From Halorussus salilacus (GTDB lineage: Archaea > Halobacteriota > Halobacteria > Halobacteriales > Haladaptataceae), in the NCBI RefSeq assembly GCF_024138125.1, contig NZ_CP099994.1:278100-342099 (forward strand): a DNA stretch of 64,000 nt. Reading direction: 5' to 3'. Below the pieces are notes generated by a model. It worked only from the letters and a program-made list of their open reading frames with translations. It had not been told where the DNA came from and ran no database searches. Below, in pieces: positions 25,848 through 34,343 of this stretch. Numbering within the stretch: the stretch's first letter is position 1; each line of letters begins with the position of its first letter. A program made the position numbers and the translations under genes.

Positions 25848-25879
25848 GCGTGGGACTTCTCTCGAACCTGACTTGAAAC

Positions 25880-27277
25880 TTACTCGCGCTCCTCGACCAC
25901 CACGACCCGCAGGTCGTTGACGTTCGTGCCGGTGGGGCCGGTACGAATCGCGCAGTCGGCGGCGTCGAGCGCGGGGAGCGAGTCGTTGGCGGCGAGCGCC
26001 TCACGGGCGCTCGCCGCCGAGATTCCTCCCTCGACCGTCCCCGTGGTCCGCCCGCCCACGGTCTCCGAATCGACGAGTCCGCCCGCGACCTCGGTCCCGC
26101 CGTCGCGGCCGTCGGTGTCCACGCTGGCGAGCGCGACGCCCGCGGCGTCGAGTTCGAGCCCGGCCGACAGCGCGAACTCGAGGTTCGGCCCGCCCGACCC
26201 GTCGCCCCGGACGGTCACCGTGGTCTCGCCGCCCGAGAGGAGTATCGCGGGCGATTCGACCGGATTCCCGGTCGCGCGGACCTCCTCGGCGATTGCGGCG
26301 TGGGTCTTTGCGGCCTCGCGGGCCTCGCCCCGCACCCGCGAGGAGAGGACCAGCGGAGCGAATCCGCGGTCTCGGGCCACGTCTGCCGCGGCGTCGAGCG
26401 CGGTCCTCGCGCTCGCGAGGACGTGCATCGAGACGCGCTCGAAGGCGGCGGCCCCCTCGGTCGGCGTCTCGGATAGCTCGCCGCGCGCGCCGCGCTCCAG
26501 TCGCTCGCCGACCGCCTCCGGCGGGTCGGTCCCCCGGCGGTCCAGCACGGCGAGCGCGTCCTCGAAGGTCGAGGGGTCGGGCGAGAGCGGCCCGCTGGCG
26601 ACGGTCCCGAGGTCGTCGCCCACCACGTCGCTCAGAACGAGTCCGACAACCCGGGCCGGGGCGACTCGCTCGGCGAGTCGCCCGCCCTTCAGCGCCGAGC
26701 AGTGCTTGCGGACCGCGTTGATCTCGTCGATGGTCGCGCCGCTTTCGAGCAGGTCGGCGGTGAGTTCGCGCAGGTCGGCGAGCCCGAGCCCCTCGGCCGG
26801 AGCGGGCAACAGCGCGCTCGCGCCGCCCGTCACGACCGCGAGGACGAGCGTCGTCTCGTCGGCGTCGTCGGCGAGGTCGAGCACGCGGCGAGCGCCAGCG
26901 ACCCCGCGCTCGGTCGGAATCGGGTGGTCGCCCTCCACCGCGTCGATTCGGTCGCACTCGGTCGGCGAGTCGACGACCACGACCCCGCGGTCGAGTCGGT
27001 CGCCCAGCAGGGCCTCCAGTTCGGCGGCGACGCCCCCGGCGGCCTTGCCGCCGCCGAGGACGACCACCTCGGAGAAAGCGCTCAGGTCGTGGGACTCGTC
27101 GGCGACCCTCAGGACCCCGTCCTCGACCGAGACCGCCTCGCCGACGACCCGCCGGGGGTTCGCCGCAGCGATTCCGGCGGTCACGCAGTCGAGCGCGAGG
27201 TCGCGGGCGGGCGTGGTCGCGAGCGCGTCTCGGTTCCGGATTCGAACGTCGTTCCCGGCCGAAGGGTCCTCGGTCAT
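25880..27277 (-). CDS. Glycerate 2-kinase (GckA/MOFRL type)
   Basis: A 465-aa glycerate kinase of the DUF4147-MOFRL family, which makes 2-phosphoglycerate in archaeal semi-phosphorylative sugar degradation and glycerate use. The N-terminal domain has VVLGGGKAAGGVAAELE. The middle has the glycine-rich TGGASALLPAP and LSDVVGDDLGTVASGPLSPDP. The C-terminal MOFRL part has SGGETTVTVRG, DTDGRDG and the characteristic end TGPTGTNVNDLRVV. Length and order are complete. A gene product like this fits the carbohydrate-oxidising enzymes elsewhere in the window. Confidence 0.9.
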   Translation of the reverse strand: MTEDPSAGNDVRIRNRDALATTPARDLALDCVTAGIAAANPRRVVGEAVSVEDGVLRVADESHDLSAFSEVVVLGGGKAAGGVAAELEALLGDRLDRGVVVVDSPTECDRIDAVEGDHPIPTERGVAGARRVLDLADDADETTLVLAVVTGGASALLPAPAEGLGLADLRELTADLLESGATIDEINAVRKHCSALKGGRLAERVAPARVVGLVLSDVVGDDLGTVASGPLSPDPSTFEDALAVLDRRGTDPPEAVGERLERGARGELSETPTEGAAAFERVSMHVLASARTALDAAADVARDRGFAPLVLSSRVRGEAREAAKTHAAIAEEVRATGNPVESPAILLSGGETTVTVRGDGSGGPNLEFALSAGLELDAAGVALASVDTDGRDGGTEVAGGLVDSETVGGRTTGTVEGGISAASAREALAANDSLPALDAADCAIRTGPTGTNVNDLRVVVVEERE

Positions 27278-27319
27278 CGAGTCGGCGTTCGGCGGGCGCG
27301 GTCGTAACTGCTGTGGTCC

Positions 27320-27556
27320 TCACAGGAAGCGGGCGTACCCGCAGGCGTCACACCGGAGTTCGCCGCCGCGGTGTCGCAGAATTCCCTGCTGGCAGTCCGG
27401 GCAGGGACCGACGACCGATTCGGTGGCTTCCCCTCGGGTCTCGACCGCCCGTCGGAGCCACCGCAGCTCCGATTCGAGTCGCTCGACCCGGCGTTCGAGG
27501 TCGTTCAGTCTGGGGACACGCCGCCGGGGGCGTGACCGGTCTGCGGGCTGGTTCAT
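27320..27556 (-). CDS. Small coiled-coil/zinc-ribbon protein
   Basis: A 78-aa protein starting MNQPADRSRPRRRVPRL. A short coiled coil (LNDLERRVERLESELRWLRRAVE) is followed by a zinc ribbon with ligands in CPDC and CDAC, separated by QQGILRHRGGELR. Haloarchaea have many such one-domain zinc proteins. It may dimerise and bind nucleic acid or protein. The internal Met was preferred because the upstream extension is proline- and arginine-poor and unrelated in style. Confidence 0.65.
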   Translation of the reverse strand: MNQPADRSRPRRRVPRLNDLERRVERLESELRWLRRAVETRGEATESVVGPCPDCQQGILRHRGGELRCDACGYARFL

Positions 27557-27669
27557 GGCGTTCACCGGTCCGGAAGCTACGCGGTCGGTCGGCCTAACGG
27601 TTCCGTCGGACACCGAGCGTGGACCGTCCCGTCAGCGCGGGGTTCGCGGGTCGCTCCCGCCCGAACGAG

Positions 27670-28014
27670 TTACCGAATCCGGCGGTAGTCGTACTGGCCG
27701 CGGACGTTCTCGTGGAAGTACGAGCCGTGGGAGCGCGCGCCGAGCAGTCCCTCGTAGGTCTCGCGAGGCACGTCGTCGTACCGGTAGATGCCGCCGCTCT
27801 GGAACTCGATTTCGAGGGTCTCGCCGTCGCTATCGTAACCGACGCTCCGGATGCTACTCGACGCGACCGGCGTCCGGGTCTCGGCCACGTAGGCCAGCTT
27901 CTCGTAGGGCGCGTAGCCGACGATTCGCCCGCCGTGGTAGCACAGCAGACCGTGGTCTCCCTCCTCCACGTCCTCGCACTCGATTCGCTCGCCCGCCTCG
28001 GTTATCGCCTGCAT
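27670..28014 (-). CDS. KTSC domain protein
   Basis: A 114-aa protein. The C-terminal half (SSSIRSVGYDSDG, then LEIEFQSGGIYRYDDVP and LLGARSHGSYFHENVRG) is a textbook KTSC domain, a small fold of unknown biochemical role often linked to lysyl-tRNA synthetase-like or nucleic-acid contexts. The N-terminal 50 residues are a different beta-rich segment (GDHGLLCYHGGRIVGYAPYEKL). The start at MQAITEAGE leaves a divergent promoter region shared with the next plus-strand gene. Confidence 0.8.
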   Translation of the reverse strand: MQAITEAGERIECEDVEEGDHGLLCYHGGRIVGYAPYEKLAYVAETRTPVASSSIRSVGYDSDGETLEIEFQSGGIYRYDDVPRETYEGLLGARSHGSYFHENVRGQYDYRRIR

Positions 28015-28091
28015 GTGTCCGGTCACGCCGGGGTCGCCACTCAAGCCATCGGCCGCGGGCGGGCGAAGGGGGACAACCCCGCGAGCGACCG

Positions 28092-28126
28092 CGCCAGCGG
28101 CGGCCGGTGACCGGCCGCCGCTGGCG
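28092..28126. repeat. 35-bp near-perfect palindrome between divergent genes
   Basis: Seventeen-base arms (28092-28108, 28110-28126; core AGCGGCGGCCGGT) surround one G. It lies between the KTSC start and the zinc-finger start, where no terminator is needed, so an operator or structural role is possible. Confidence 0.5.
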
Positions 28127-28161
28127 ACAGAGCTACCGGTATCGGGGTCGTACTCTCACCC

Positions 28162-28374
28162 ATGCCGGAACTGTACGGCGAGTACGAGGGGGACGCCGAG
28201 TCCCAGTACGTCGGGTGTCTCAACTGCGGCGACGCGGTCGACCTGTTCGAACCCCACCCGATGTTCCGCGACGAGTCGGTGTCCGAGGTCGGCGACGTGA
28301 CCGCACGCACCTACCACTTCTGTAGCGATGGGTGCCTGCAAACGTGGAAGAAGAAACGAGAGTACGGGGAGTGA
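28162..28374 (+). CDS. Small zinc-finger protein (TRASH/YHS-like)
   Basis: A 70-aa protein with two Cys clusters: CLNCGDAVDLFEPHPMF and YHFCSDGCLQTWKKKRE. The second is like the 'FCS..C...W' core of TRASH/YHS metal-binding fingers, which bind zinc or sense other metals. No DNA-binding domain is attached. It is transcribed away from KTSC and converges with the second arylsulfotransferase-like gene, with a 7-base gap. Confidence 0.7.
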   Translation: MPELYGEYEGDAESQYVGCLNCGDAVDLFEPHPMFRDESVSEVGDVTARTYHFCSDGCLQTWKKKREYGE

Positions 28375-28381
28375 GTCGACC

Positions 28382-29803
28382 TCAGGCGAGTCGCCGCCCG
28401 ACGCCGTTGCGGATGCGCTTGCGGTTGTAGACGAGTTCGCCGAGTATCCAGGAGACCAGCACGAGCGCCGCGACCACGACGCCCACGAAGTCCCACGGAC
28501 CCATCCAGACCGGACGGACCCACGGCGCGATTTTCGACCAGCGGTTGGCGAACGCGTCGGCGGGCGCTTCGACCGCGGTCCCGGCGAACGCGCCGCTCAG
28601 CCACTGGGAGAATGTGAGCCGTTCGCCGGTGCCGGGGGTGATTCCCGCGCTGCCGGACACGTCGTAGGAGCCCTCGGCGTCCTGGTCGGCGATGGTGGGA
28701 CCGCCGGGTTCGTCGCCAAGGTGCATCCGCTCGACGTCGTAGGGGGCCCACGGCGCGTAGAACTCCCAGACGACCTCGCCTTCGGGGTTGACCTCGATGA
28801 CGCGCTGGTTGTTCGAGTCGACCACGAGCGTGTTGCCGTTCGGCAGGCGGTCGGCGTCGCGGGGCCAGTTGAAGTCCTGGTTCGAGCCGAGTTCCCACGT
28901 CCGTTGCCAGTCGTCGCCGCGCTTGGCGTACTCGACGACGCGGTCGTTCTCGCTGTCGGCGACCGTTATCGTCGGCGTCCCGTTCTCACTCTCGTGGTAG
29001 TCGGGGTTGTGCTGCTCGTGCATGATGTCGTAGTTGTCGTCCTCCCCGAGGCGCATGTCAATCTCCTTGGTGGAGCGGTTGATGACCATCACCTGGTCCA
29101 TGTTCCGGGGCGAGACGAGGAACTGGCCGTCGTCGATCTTGTCGACGTCGTTGACGTGGGTCCAGTCGCTGTTGGGCGCTTCCTCGGCGGCGTAGGGACC
29201 GCCCTGGTCTTCGGTCCAGTTGGTGTGGTCGTCGAAGTGCCACTCCCACGTTATCTCTTCGTCCTCGCGGTCGTAGACGAAGATGCGGTCCTCGTTCTCC
29301 TCGCTGGTCGTGTTGTAGTTGCGCATGTTGGCGACGAGGATTTCCTCGCCGTCGTTGATGAGGTCGGCGTCGTGGGTGTCGTGGACGCCCTCGAAGCGCT
29401 CGGACCACACGATTTCGTCCTCCTGTGGGTCCCACTCGTAGACGGTGCTCGCGCCTTGGGCCGTCCCGGAGATGAGCAGGTTCCCGTTGTCGAGGGGGTC
29501 GACGTCGTAGAACCACGTCACGCCGTTGTTCGAGCCGTTGTGTACCCACTCTACGTCACCGCGGGGGCTCACGCCCACGATGCGAGCGGGCTTCTTTCCG
29601 CTGGACTGCCCGGCGAACTTGAACCCCTGAATCGAGATGACGGTGGTCCCGTTCGCTGGCTTGTCGATGGTGCCTTTCTGAAGGTTGGTCGGTTCGTACG
29701 TCAGGGCGGAGACCGCAGAGGGGGCGAGCAACGACACGATGAGCACCAACACCATGCCGCGTACCAGCCACGCCCGCGAAAACCGCGTCTTTTCAGTCGC
29801 CAT
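28382..29803 (-). CDS. Membrane-anchored arylsulfotransferase-like protein, second copy
   Basis: A 473-aa paralogue of the protein at 3936-5306. An N-terminal signal-anchor (WLVRGMVLVLIVSLLAPSAVSA) is followed by a propeller with the blade phrases GVTWFYDVDPL, DTHDADLINDG, DWTHVNDVDKI, MHEQHNPDYH and SENDRVVEYAKRG. A C-terminal helix (GPWDFVGVVVAALVLVSWILGEL) anchors the other end. The start at MATEKTRF is preferred over a GTG two codons upstream. An ATATG-type TATA element (29833-29837) sits about 30 bases upstream. Transfer of sulfate esters or another surface modification is inferred from family only. Confidence 0.75.
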   Translation of the reverse strand: MATEKTRFSRAWLVRGMVLVLIVSLLAPSAVSALTYEPTNLQKGTIDKPANGTTVISIQGFKFAGQSSGKKPARIVGVSPRGDVEWVHNGSNNGVTWFYDVDPLDNGNLLISGTAQGASTVYEWDPQEDEIVWSERFEGVHDTHDADLINDGEEILVANMRNYNTTSEENEDRIFVYDREDEEITWEWHFDDHTNWTEDQGGPYAAEEAPNSDWTHVNDVDKIDDGQFLVSPRNMDQVMVINRSTKEIDMRLGEDDNYDIMHEQHNPDYHESENGTPTITVADSENDRVVEYAKRGDDWQRTWELGSNQDFNWPRDADRLPNGNTLVVDSNNQRVIEVNPEGEVVWEFYAPWAPYDVERMHLGDEPGGPTIADQDAEGSYDVSGSAGITPGTGERLTFSQWLSGAFAGTAVEAPADAFANRWSKIAPWVRPVWMGPWDFVGVVVAALVLVSWILGELVYNRKRIRNGVGRRLA

Positions 29804-29947
29804 GCACACCCGTATACAGCGAATCCCGACATATGGGTTTTGTCTTCCGACGCGGCCGAGCGACGAGAAGGTCCGGACTTACCGGGTTAGGCCGAGGTTA
29901 CACCGGGACGGCGGGGGCTTCTCGGGGACCGGCGAGCCACGCAGGTA

Positions 29948-29955
29948 GGTATATG
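29948..29955 (+). promoter_or_regulatory. TATA element of the phosphoribosyltransferase gene
   Basis: GGTATATG lies about 40 bases before the GTG at 29992. GGTGA at 29981-29985 is a candidate SD, so this gene may have a short leader. Confidence 0.45.
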
Positions 29956-29991
29956 GGAATCGCGGTCGCGTAACACACCGGGTGAGAGTAC

Positions 29992-30615
29992 GTGTTCCAG
30001 AACCGAACCGACGCCGGACGACAGCTCGGTGCCCTGCTGGCCGACGGGAACGTCGAGGCCGACATCGTGCTGGGAATCCCGCGTGGCGGTCTGCCCGTCG
30101 CGCGCGCCGTCGCCGACGCGCTCGACGCGCCCCTCGACGTGGTGGTCGCGTCGAAGATAGGCGCGCCGAGCAACCCGGAACTCGCGGTCGGCGCGGTAGC
30201 GAGCGACGGCACGGTCTGGTACAACGACGACCTGCTCGACCGGGTCGGTGCGAGCGAGGCGTACCTCGACCGCGAACGCGAGCGCGAGACCGCGGTCGCC
30301 CGCGGGAAACTCGAACGCTACCGCGGGTCCGACCGACCCCCGGACGTGGAGGGAAAGCGCGTGGTCGTGGTCGACGACGGCCTCGCGACCGGCGCGACCA
30401 CCATCGCCGCGCTCCGGCAGGTCCGGGCGGCCGGGGCCGCGCGGGTCGTCCTCGCGGTGCCGGTCGGCTCCCCGGACTCGGTCGAGCGACTCCGCGCCGA
30501 GGCCGACGAGGTGGTCGCGGTCGAGACCCCGCCGCATTTCAGTGCTGTGGGGCAGTTCTACCGGGATTTCGGGCAGGTGTCCGACGAGCAGGCGATGTCG
30601 TACCTCGACCGGTGA
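29992..30615 (+). CDS. Phosphoribosyltransferase-domain protein
   Basis: A 207-aa type I PRTase-fold protein starting at GTG. The PRPP-binding signature is VVVVDDGLATGATT. The N-terminal block DIVLGIPRGGLPVARAVADAL with VVASKIGAPSNPELAVGAV is typical of the stand-alone 'predicted phosphoribosyltransferase' family rather than of a known nucleotide-salvage enzyme. The base or phosphoester substrate is therefore open. It is transcribed away from the arylsulfotransferase-like gene. Confidence 0.82.
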   Translation: MFQNRTDAGRQLGALLADGNVEADIVLGIPRGGLPVARAVADALDAPLDVVVASKIGAPSNPELAVGAVASDGTVWYNDDLLDRVGASEAYLDRERERETAVARGKLERYRGSDRPPDVEGKRVVVVDDGLATGATTIAALRQVRAAGAARVVLAVPVGSPDSVERLRAEADEVVAVETPPHFSAVGQFYRDFGQVSDEQAMSYLDR

Positions 30616-30634
30616 GTCGGGACTGAGTAGAATT

Positions 30635-30680
30635 GTGGAATCAGGACAATTCCAAATCGGGATTTCCTACCGGATTCCAC
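30635..30680 (+). terminator. Nested inverted repeats after the phosphoribosyltransferase gene
   Basis: GAATTGT (30630-30636) pairs with ACAATTC (30646-30652), and GTGGAATC (30635-30642) pairs with GATTCCAC (30673-30680). The two pairings are mutually exclusive, so this could be a terminator or a switching leader. Confidence 0.35.
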
Positions 30681-30777
30681 ACGGGAGAAGCCCGTGAAGA
30701 CGGAGACAAAGCCGTTTGAGGCCCGATTTATCGAGAGTCTCGTCGACGCTACGCGCCGATGGGAGCGACGGGAAGGC

Positions 30778-30791
30778 CACATTGTAATGTG
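30778..30791 (+). promoter_or_regulatory. 14-base palindrome CACATTGTAATGTG upstream of the tfb promoter
   Basis: A perfect palindrome ends 19 bases before the BRE of tfb, where haloarchaeal activators usually bind. Confidence 0.5.
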
Positions 30792-30810
30792 CAGTCCTAC
30801 CACACGTCTG

Positions 30811-30825
30811 CGAAAGGTTTAAGTA
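30811..30825 (+). promoter_or_regulatory. BRE/TATA promoter of tfb
   Basis: CGAAAGG followed by TTTAAGTA is a near-consensus haloarchaeal BRE plus TATA. Initiation near 30850 would give a leader of about 70 bases, containing the hairpin GGAAGT-AAG-ACTTCC at 30849-30863. Confidence 0.7.
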
Positions 30826-30921
30826 CTTGTCGGCCTTACCGATAGTTAGGAAGTAAGACTTCCGGAGATTCTTCAGGTTTTCTCCGCCTCCCGGGAGTCC
30901 CTGCCCTCCATCCGATCAACC

Positions 30922-31911
30922 ATGACCAGTACACGCATCCAGAGATACGACGAACAGACCGACGTAACCGAATCCGACCGAACCGACGAACGCACCGGCG
31001 AGCGCGACGAGACCGAGACCGTCTGTCCCGAGTGCGGCGGCGACCTCGCCACCCACGACGGCGAGACCGTCTGTCAGGAGTGCGGCCTCGTGGTCGAAGA
31101 GGACAACGTCGACCGCGGGCCCGAGTGGCGGGCGTTCGACGCCAAGGAGAAAGACGAGAAGTCCCGGGTCGGCGCGCCCACCACGAAGATGATGCACGAC
31201 AAGGGGCTGTCGACCAACATCGGCTGGCAGAACAGGGACGCGTACGGCAATTCCCTCGGAAGCCGCCAGCGAGAGAAGATGCAGCGCCTGCGCAAGTGGA
31301 ACGAGCGGTTCCGCACCCGCGACTCCAAGGAGCGGAATCTGAAGCAGGCGCTCGGCGAGATCGACCGCATGGCGAGCGCGCTCGGCCTCCCCGAGAACGT
31401 CCGGGAGACTGCCTCGGTCATCTACCGGCGCGCGCTCGACGAGGACCTCCTGCCCGGTCGCTCCATCGAGGGCGTCGCCACCAGCGCGCTCTACGCCGCG
31501 GCGCGACAGACCGGCACCCCCCGGTCCATCGACGAGGTCGCCAACGTCAGCCGCATCGACGAGATGGAGTTCAAGCGGACCTACCGCTACATCGTCCGCG
31601 AACTGAACCTCCAGATTCAGCCTGCCGACCCCGAGGACTACGTCGCGCGGTTCGCCAGCGAACTCGGCATCTCCGACGAGTCCGAGCGCCGGGCCCGCGA
31701 GCTCCTCCGGAACGCCAAGCGCAAGGGCCTCCACAGCGGGAAGTCGCCGGTGGGCCTCGCCGCGGCCGCGGTCTACGCCGGGCCGCTGCTGACCAACGAG
31801 AAGGTGACTCAGGCCGAGGTCAGCGAGGTCGCGCAGGTCAGCGAGGTCACCATCCGGAACCGCTACCACGAACTCCTCGAAGCCGAGGACGAGGCGTTCG
31901 CCGCGGCATAA
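30922..31911 (+). CDS. tfb: Transcription initiation factor TFB
   Basis: A 329-aa archaeal TFIIB. The N-terminal zinc ribbon uses C35, C38, C51 and C54 (CPECGG, CQECGL). The B-reader/linker has GPEWRAFDAKEKDEKSRVGAP and the hinge segment GLSTNIGWQNRDAYGN. Two cyclin repeats follow (about 130-220 and 225-315), with PGRSIEGVATSALYAAARQ and LHSGKSPVGLAAAAVYAGPLL. The recognition helix QVSEVTIRNRYHEL contacts the BRE. Haloarchaea carry several TFBs used for programme switching; which paralogue this is cannot be told here. The strong promoter and structured leader suggest it is highly or conditionally expressed. Confidence 0.95.
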   Translation: MTSTRIQRYDEQTDVTESDRTDERTGERDETETVCPECGGDLATHDGETVCQECGLVVEEDNVDRGPEWRAFDAKEKDEKSRVGAPTTKMMHDKGLSTNIGWQNRDAYGNSLGSRQREKMQRLRKWNERFRTRDSKERNLKQALGEIDRMASALGLPENVRETASVIYRRALDEDLLPGRSIEGVATSALYAAARQTGTPRSIDEVANVSRIDEMEFKRTYRYIVRELNLQIQPADPEDYVARFASELGISDESERRARELLRNAKRKGLHSGKSPVGLAAAAVYAGPLLTNEKVTQAEVSEVAQVSEVTIRNRYHELLEAEDEAFAAA

Positions 31912-32039
31912 GCCGGATTTTTTCGCGCGACTCCTCCCGACCAGCGACGGCTATCGGCGTCTCCGTGCGCTCGATTCGGCGTCTCCGTTTGCGCTCGATT
32001 TGTAGAAAATTTATTACGTTCCGGTGAGCGCGCGGAGGT

Positions 32040-32444
32040 ATGGCGGGAAACTGGCGGCGGTTCGCGGTCCTGTTCGGCGCGACGGTCCTCCTGTTCGCGA
32101 GCATCGTCGGGGTCGTCGCCACCGTCGAACACGACCGGCGGTGCCAGCTCTCGGAGGTCCGGGACTCGCCGGGCGGCGAGTCGGTCGAGTACTACTACTC
32201 GGAGCTGAACGCGGCCCAGCAGGACCTGTTCGACCGGATGCGGTCGAACCCGGACCGGCGGTTCGAGGGCGAGGCGTGCGTCGACGGCACCGTCCGCGAC
32301 GACGACCGGTACTACGTCGTCGAGCAGACCCGGACCATCGTCTGGGCGAATCCGGCGATGCTGGTCGCGCTCGCGGGGTTCGTGGGCGCGGTCGGTATCA
32401 TCTCCGCGCTGGTCCGGCGCGAGATGCGGTCGCGGCCGTGGTGA
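32040..32444 (+). CDS. Two-helix membrane protein of unknown function
   Basis: A 134-aa protein with helices at about 8-28 (FAVLFGATVLLFASIVGVVA) and 103-124 (NPAMLVALAGFVGAVGIIS) flanking an extracytoplasmic loop of about 75 residues. The loop contains two Cys (RRCQLSEV, GEACVDGT), which could form a disulfide. An AT-rich TATA element (TTTATTA, 32010-32016) lies 27 bases upstream, supporting a leaderless start. I do not recognise the family. The stop codon lies in a 14-bp tandem duplication. Confidence 0.65.
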   Translation: MAGNWRRFAVLFGATVLLFASIVGVVATVEHDRRCQLSEVRDSPGGESVEYYYSELNAAQQDLFDRMRSNPDRRFEGEACVDGTVRDDDRYYVVEQTRTIVWANPAMLVALAGFVGAVGIISALVRREMRSRPW

Positions 32445-32459
32445 GGCGGCCGTAGTGGA
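32432..32459 (+). repeat. 14-bp duplication across the stop codon of the membrane protein gene
   Basis: GCGGCCGTGGTGAG (32432-32445, holding the TGA) is followed by GCGGCCGTAGTGGA (32446-32459). Confidence 0.55.
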
Positions 32460-32709
32460 AGCTCCGTGGCGAGGTCGGCGTCGCAGATACCGCGTCGGTG
32501 CGTCTGCCGTCAATCGTGTCGCTCTGTTGGTGGTCGACCGGGGAGAATCGAGACATCCGACGAGTGAGGAGCGAAAGATGTCATTTGGATAGAGTGTCGC
32601 CGTCGGTTCACGCCCGAAATTGTTGGACGATTACCCCACGTTTCCACCGCGCACTCGCCGACAGCCTTGATATCAAAACTATTATCTGACAAATGTTCTA
32701 CCTACGACT

Positions 32710-34194
32710 ATGGTTTCGACTCGGTTAGTTGTAGGCCTCGTTCTCTTCGTATCTGTCGCCGCGTCAGGTGCGGTCGGGGCGACGACCATAGTCGACCTCG
32801 ACGGCGACGGCGTCCCGGCGTTCACCGAACTCCAGCAGGGGACCGATCCGCTGGAAGCAGACACGGACGACGACGGGGTGAACGACGACCGCGAGCGGGA
32901 CATCGGAACCGATCCGACCGCGGCCGATACCGACGGTGACGGCCTCGACGACGGTGAGGAGATCGAGGAGTACGATACCGACCCCACCGAAGCCGACACA
33001 GACGACGATAGCCTCGAAGACGGCGAAGAGGTCGACGAGTACGGGACCGACCCGACCGCGGCCGATACCGACGGTGACGGCCTCGACGATTCCGAGGAGC
33101 TCGACGACTACGACACCGATCCGACTTCTGCCGACACCGACGAGGACGGCCTGGAAGACAGCGAGGAAGTCGAAGAGTACGACACCGACCCGACCGAAGC
33201 CGACACGGACGACGATGGGCTCGAAGACGGCGAAGAAGTCGAGGAGTACGCCACCGACCCCATCGAGGCCGACACCGACGACGATGGGCTCGAAGACGGC
33301 GAGGAAGTGGACTTCGGTTCGGACCCCACGAAGGTCGATACCGACGACGACGGCCTCGACGACGACCGCGAGGAGGTCCGCGGATTGGACCCGACCGACC
33401 CGGACACAGACGGCGACGGTATAGAGGACGGTGAGGAAATCGACGAATACGATACCGACCCCTTCGACGCGGACACCGACGATGACGGTCTCGACGACGG
33501 CGAGGAGGTCGATGAGTACGACACCGATCCCACCGAGGCCGACACCGACGGCGACGGCCTAAAGGACAGCATGGAAGTCGCCAACGATTCACCGGTCGCA
33601 GACGCTGATCCGCTCCGCAAGGACATCTTCGTGGAGATCGACTACATGGAGGGCCACAAGCCGGACGAGAACGAACTTGAGGAGGTCGTCGAGCAGTACG
33701 ACGACGCGCCAGTCGAGAACCCCGACGGTTCGGAGGGAATCACCCTCCACCTCGTCTTCGACAAGGAGGTCCCCACAGAGGACGAGACGGACCCCGGCGA
33801 CCGCGACCGGATAATGAACATGTACATGGACCACGAGGGGCAGGGCTACCATTACGCCCTCGCGGTGGAGCAACCCGTCCTCGATGGGAAAAACGTGGGC
33901 GGGTACTCGAGCGTCGAGTACAACAACGGTGCCTTCGTCTTCGGGTCGTACGGTGGCGACCCGGAGGCCGCGACCTTCATGCACGAACTGGGCCACTCGA
34001 TGGGACTCTCCGGCGACTACGAAGGCGTCGACTCGGATGAGGTCCCCTACACCGAGTACTCCAGCGTGATGAACTACAACCACGATAGTTACGACGACCC
34101 GCTGGAGTACTCCGACGAGGAACCCTTCGACGACTGGGAGCACATCAACGAGACGTTCTACACGCCGGAGACGTACGAACTCGAAGACGAGTGA
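32710..34194 (+). CDS. Secreted Ca-repeat zinc metallopeptidase-like protein
   Basis: A 494-aa protein. A Sec-type signal (LVVGLVLFVSVAASGAVGA) comes first. About a dozen thrombospondin type-3-like calcium repeats follow (units such as DTDGDGLDDGEE...YDTDPT, residues about 28-290). The C-terminal domain has the zinc motif HELGHSMG (H425, E426, H429) with D436 one residue later than the usual third metzincin ligand, and a Met-turn-like SVMNYN (M454). It probably acts outside the cell as a calcium- and salt-stabilised protease or surface hydrolase. A TATA-like ACTATTATC (32673-32681) lies about 33 bases upstream. Acidic repeats make shadow frames look coding. Confidence 0.8.
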   Translation: MVSTRLVVGLVLFVSVAASGAVGATTIVDLDGDGVPAFTELQQGTDPLEADTDDDGVNDDRERDIGTDPTAADTDGDGLDDGEEIEEYDTDPTEADTDDDSLEDGEEVDEYGTDPTAADTDGDGLDDSEELDDYDTDPTSADTDEDGLEDSEEVEEYDTDPTEADTDDDGLEDGEEVEEYATDPIEADTDDDGLEDGEEVDFGSDPTKVDTDDDGLDDDREEVRGLDPTDPDTDGDGIEDGEEIDEYDTDPFDADTDDDGLDDGEEVDEYDTDPTEADTDGDGLKDSMEVANDSPVADADPLRKDIFVEIDYMEGHKPDENELEEVVEQYDDAPVENPDGSEGITLHLVFDKEVPTEDETDPGDRDRIMNMYMDHEGQGYHYALAVEQPVLDGKNVGGYSSVEYNNGAFVFGSYGGDPEAATFMHELGHSMGLSGDYEGVDSDEVPYTEYSSVMNYNHDSYDDPLEYSDEEPFDDWEHINETFYTPETYELEDE

Positions 34195-34343
34195 GTGACA
34201 CCCGCAGGGAATCCGAACGCAGTCGCTGGCTTCGACCTGTCCGTATCCGACTGCATCGGTTCGTTCGACTTCACTGGCGTCGGTCCCCAGTCCACCGACA
34301 TCTATTTTCTCCGTCCGGTCGAACCGACGTGCGGGGGAATACC

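Larger units (their letters stand above)
30616..30921 (+). promoter_or_regulatory. Intergenic control region of tfb
   Basis: This 306-base gap has no credible gene. It holds nested inverted repeats next to the PRTase stop, a 14-base palindrome, a strong BRE/TATA promoter and a structured 5' leader, each listed separately. Confidence 0.6.
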
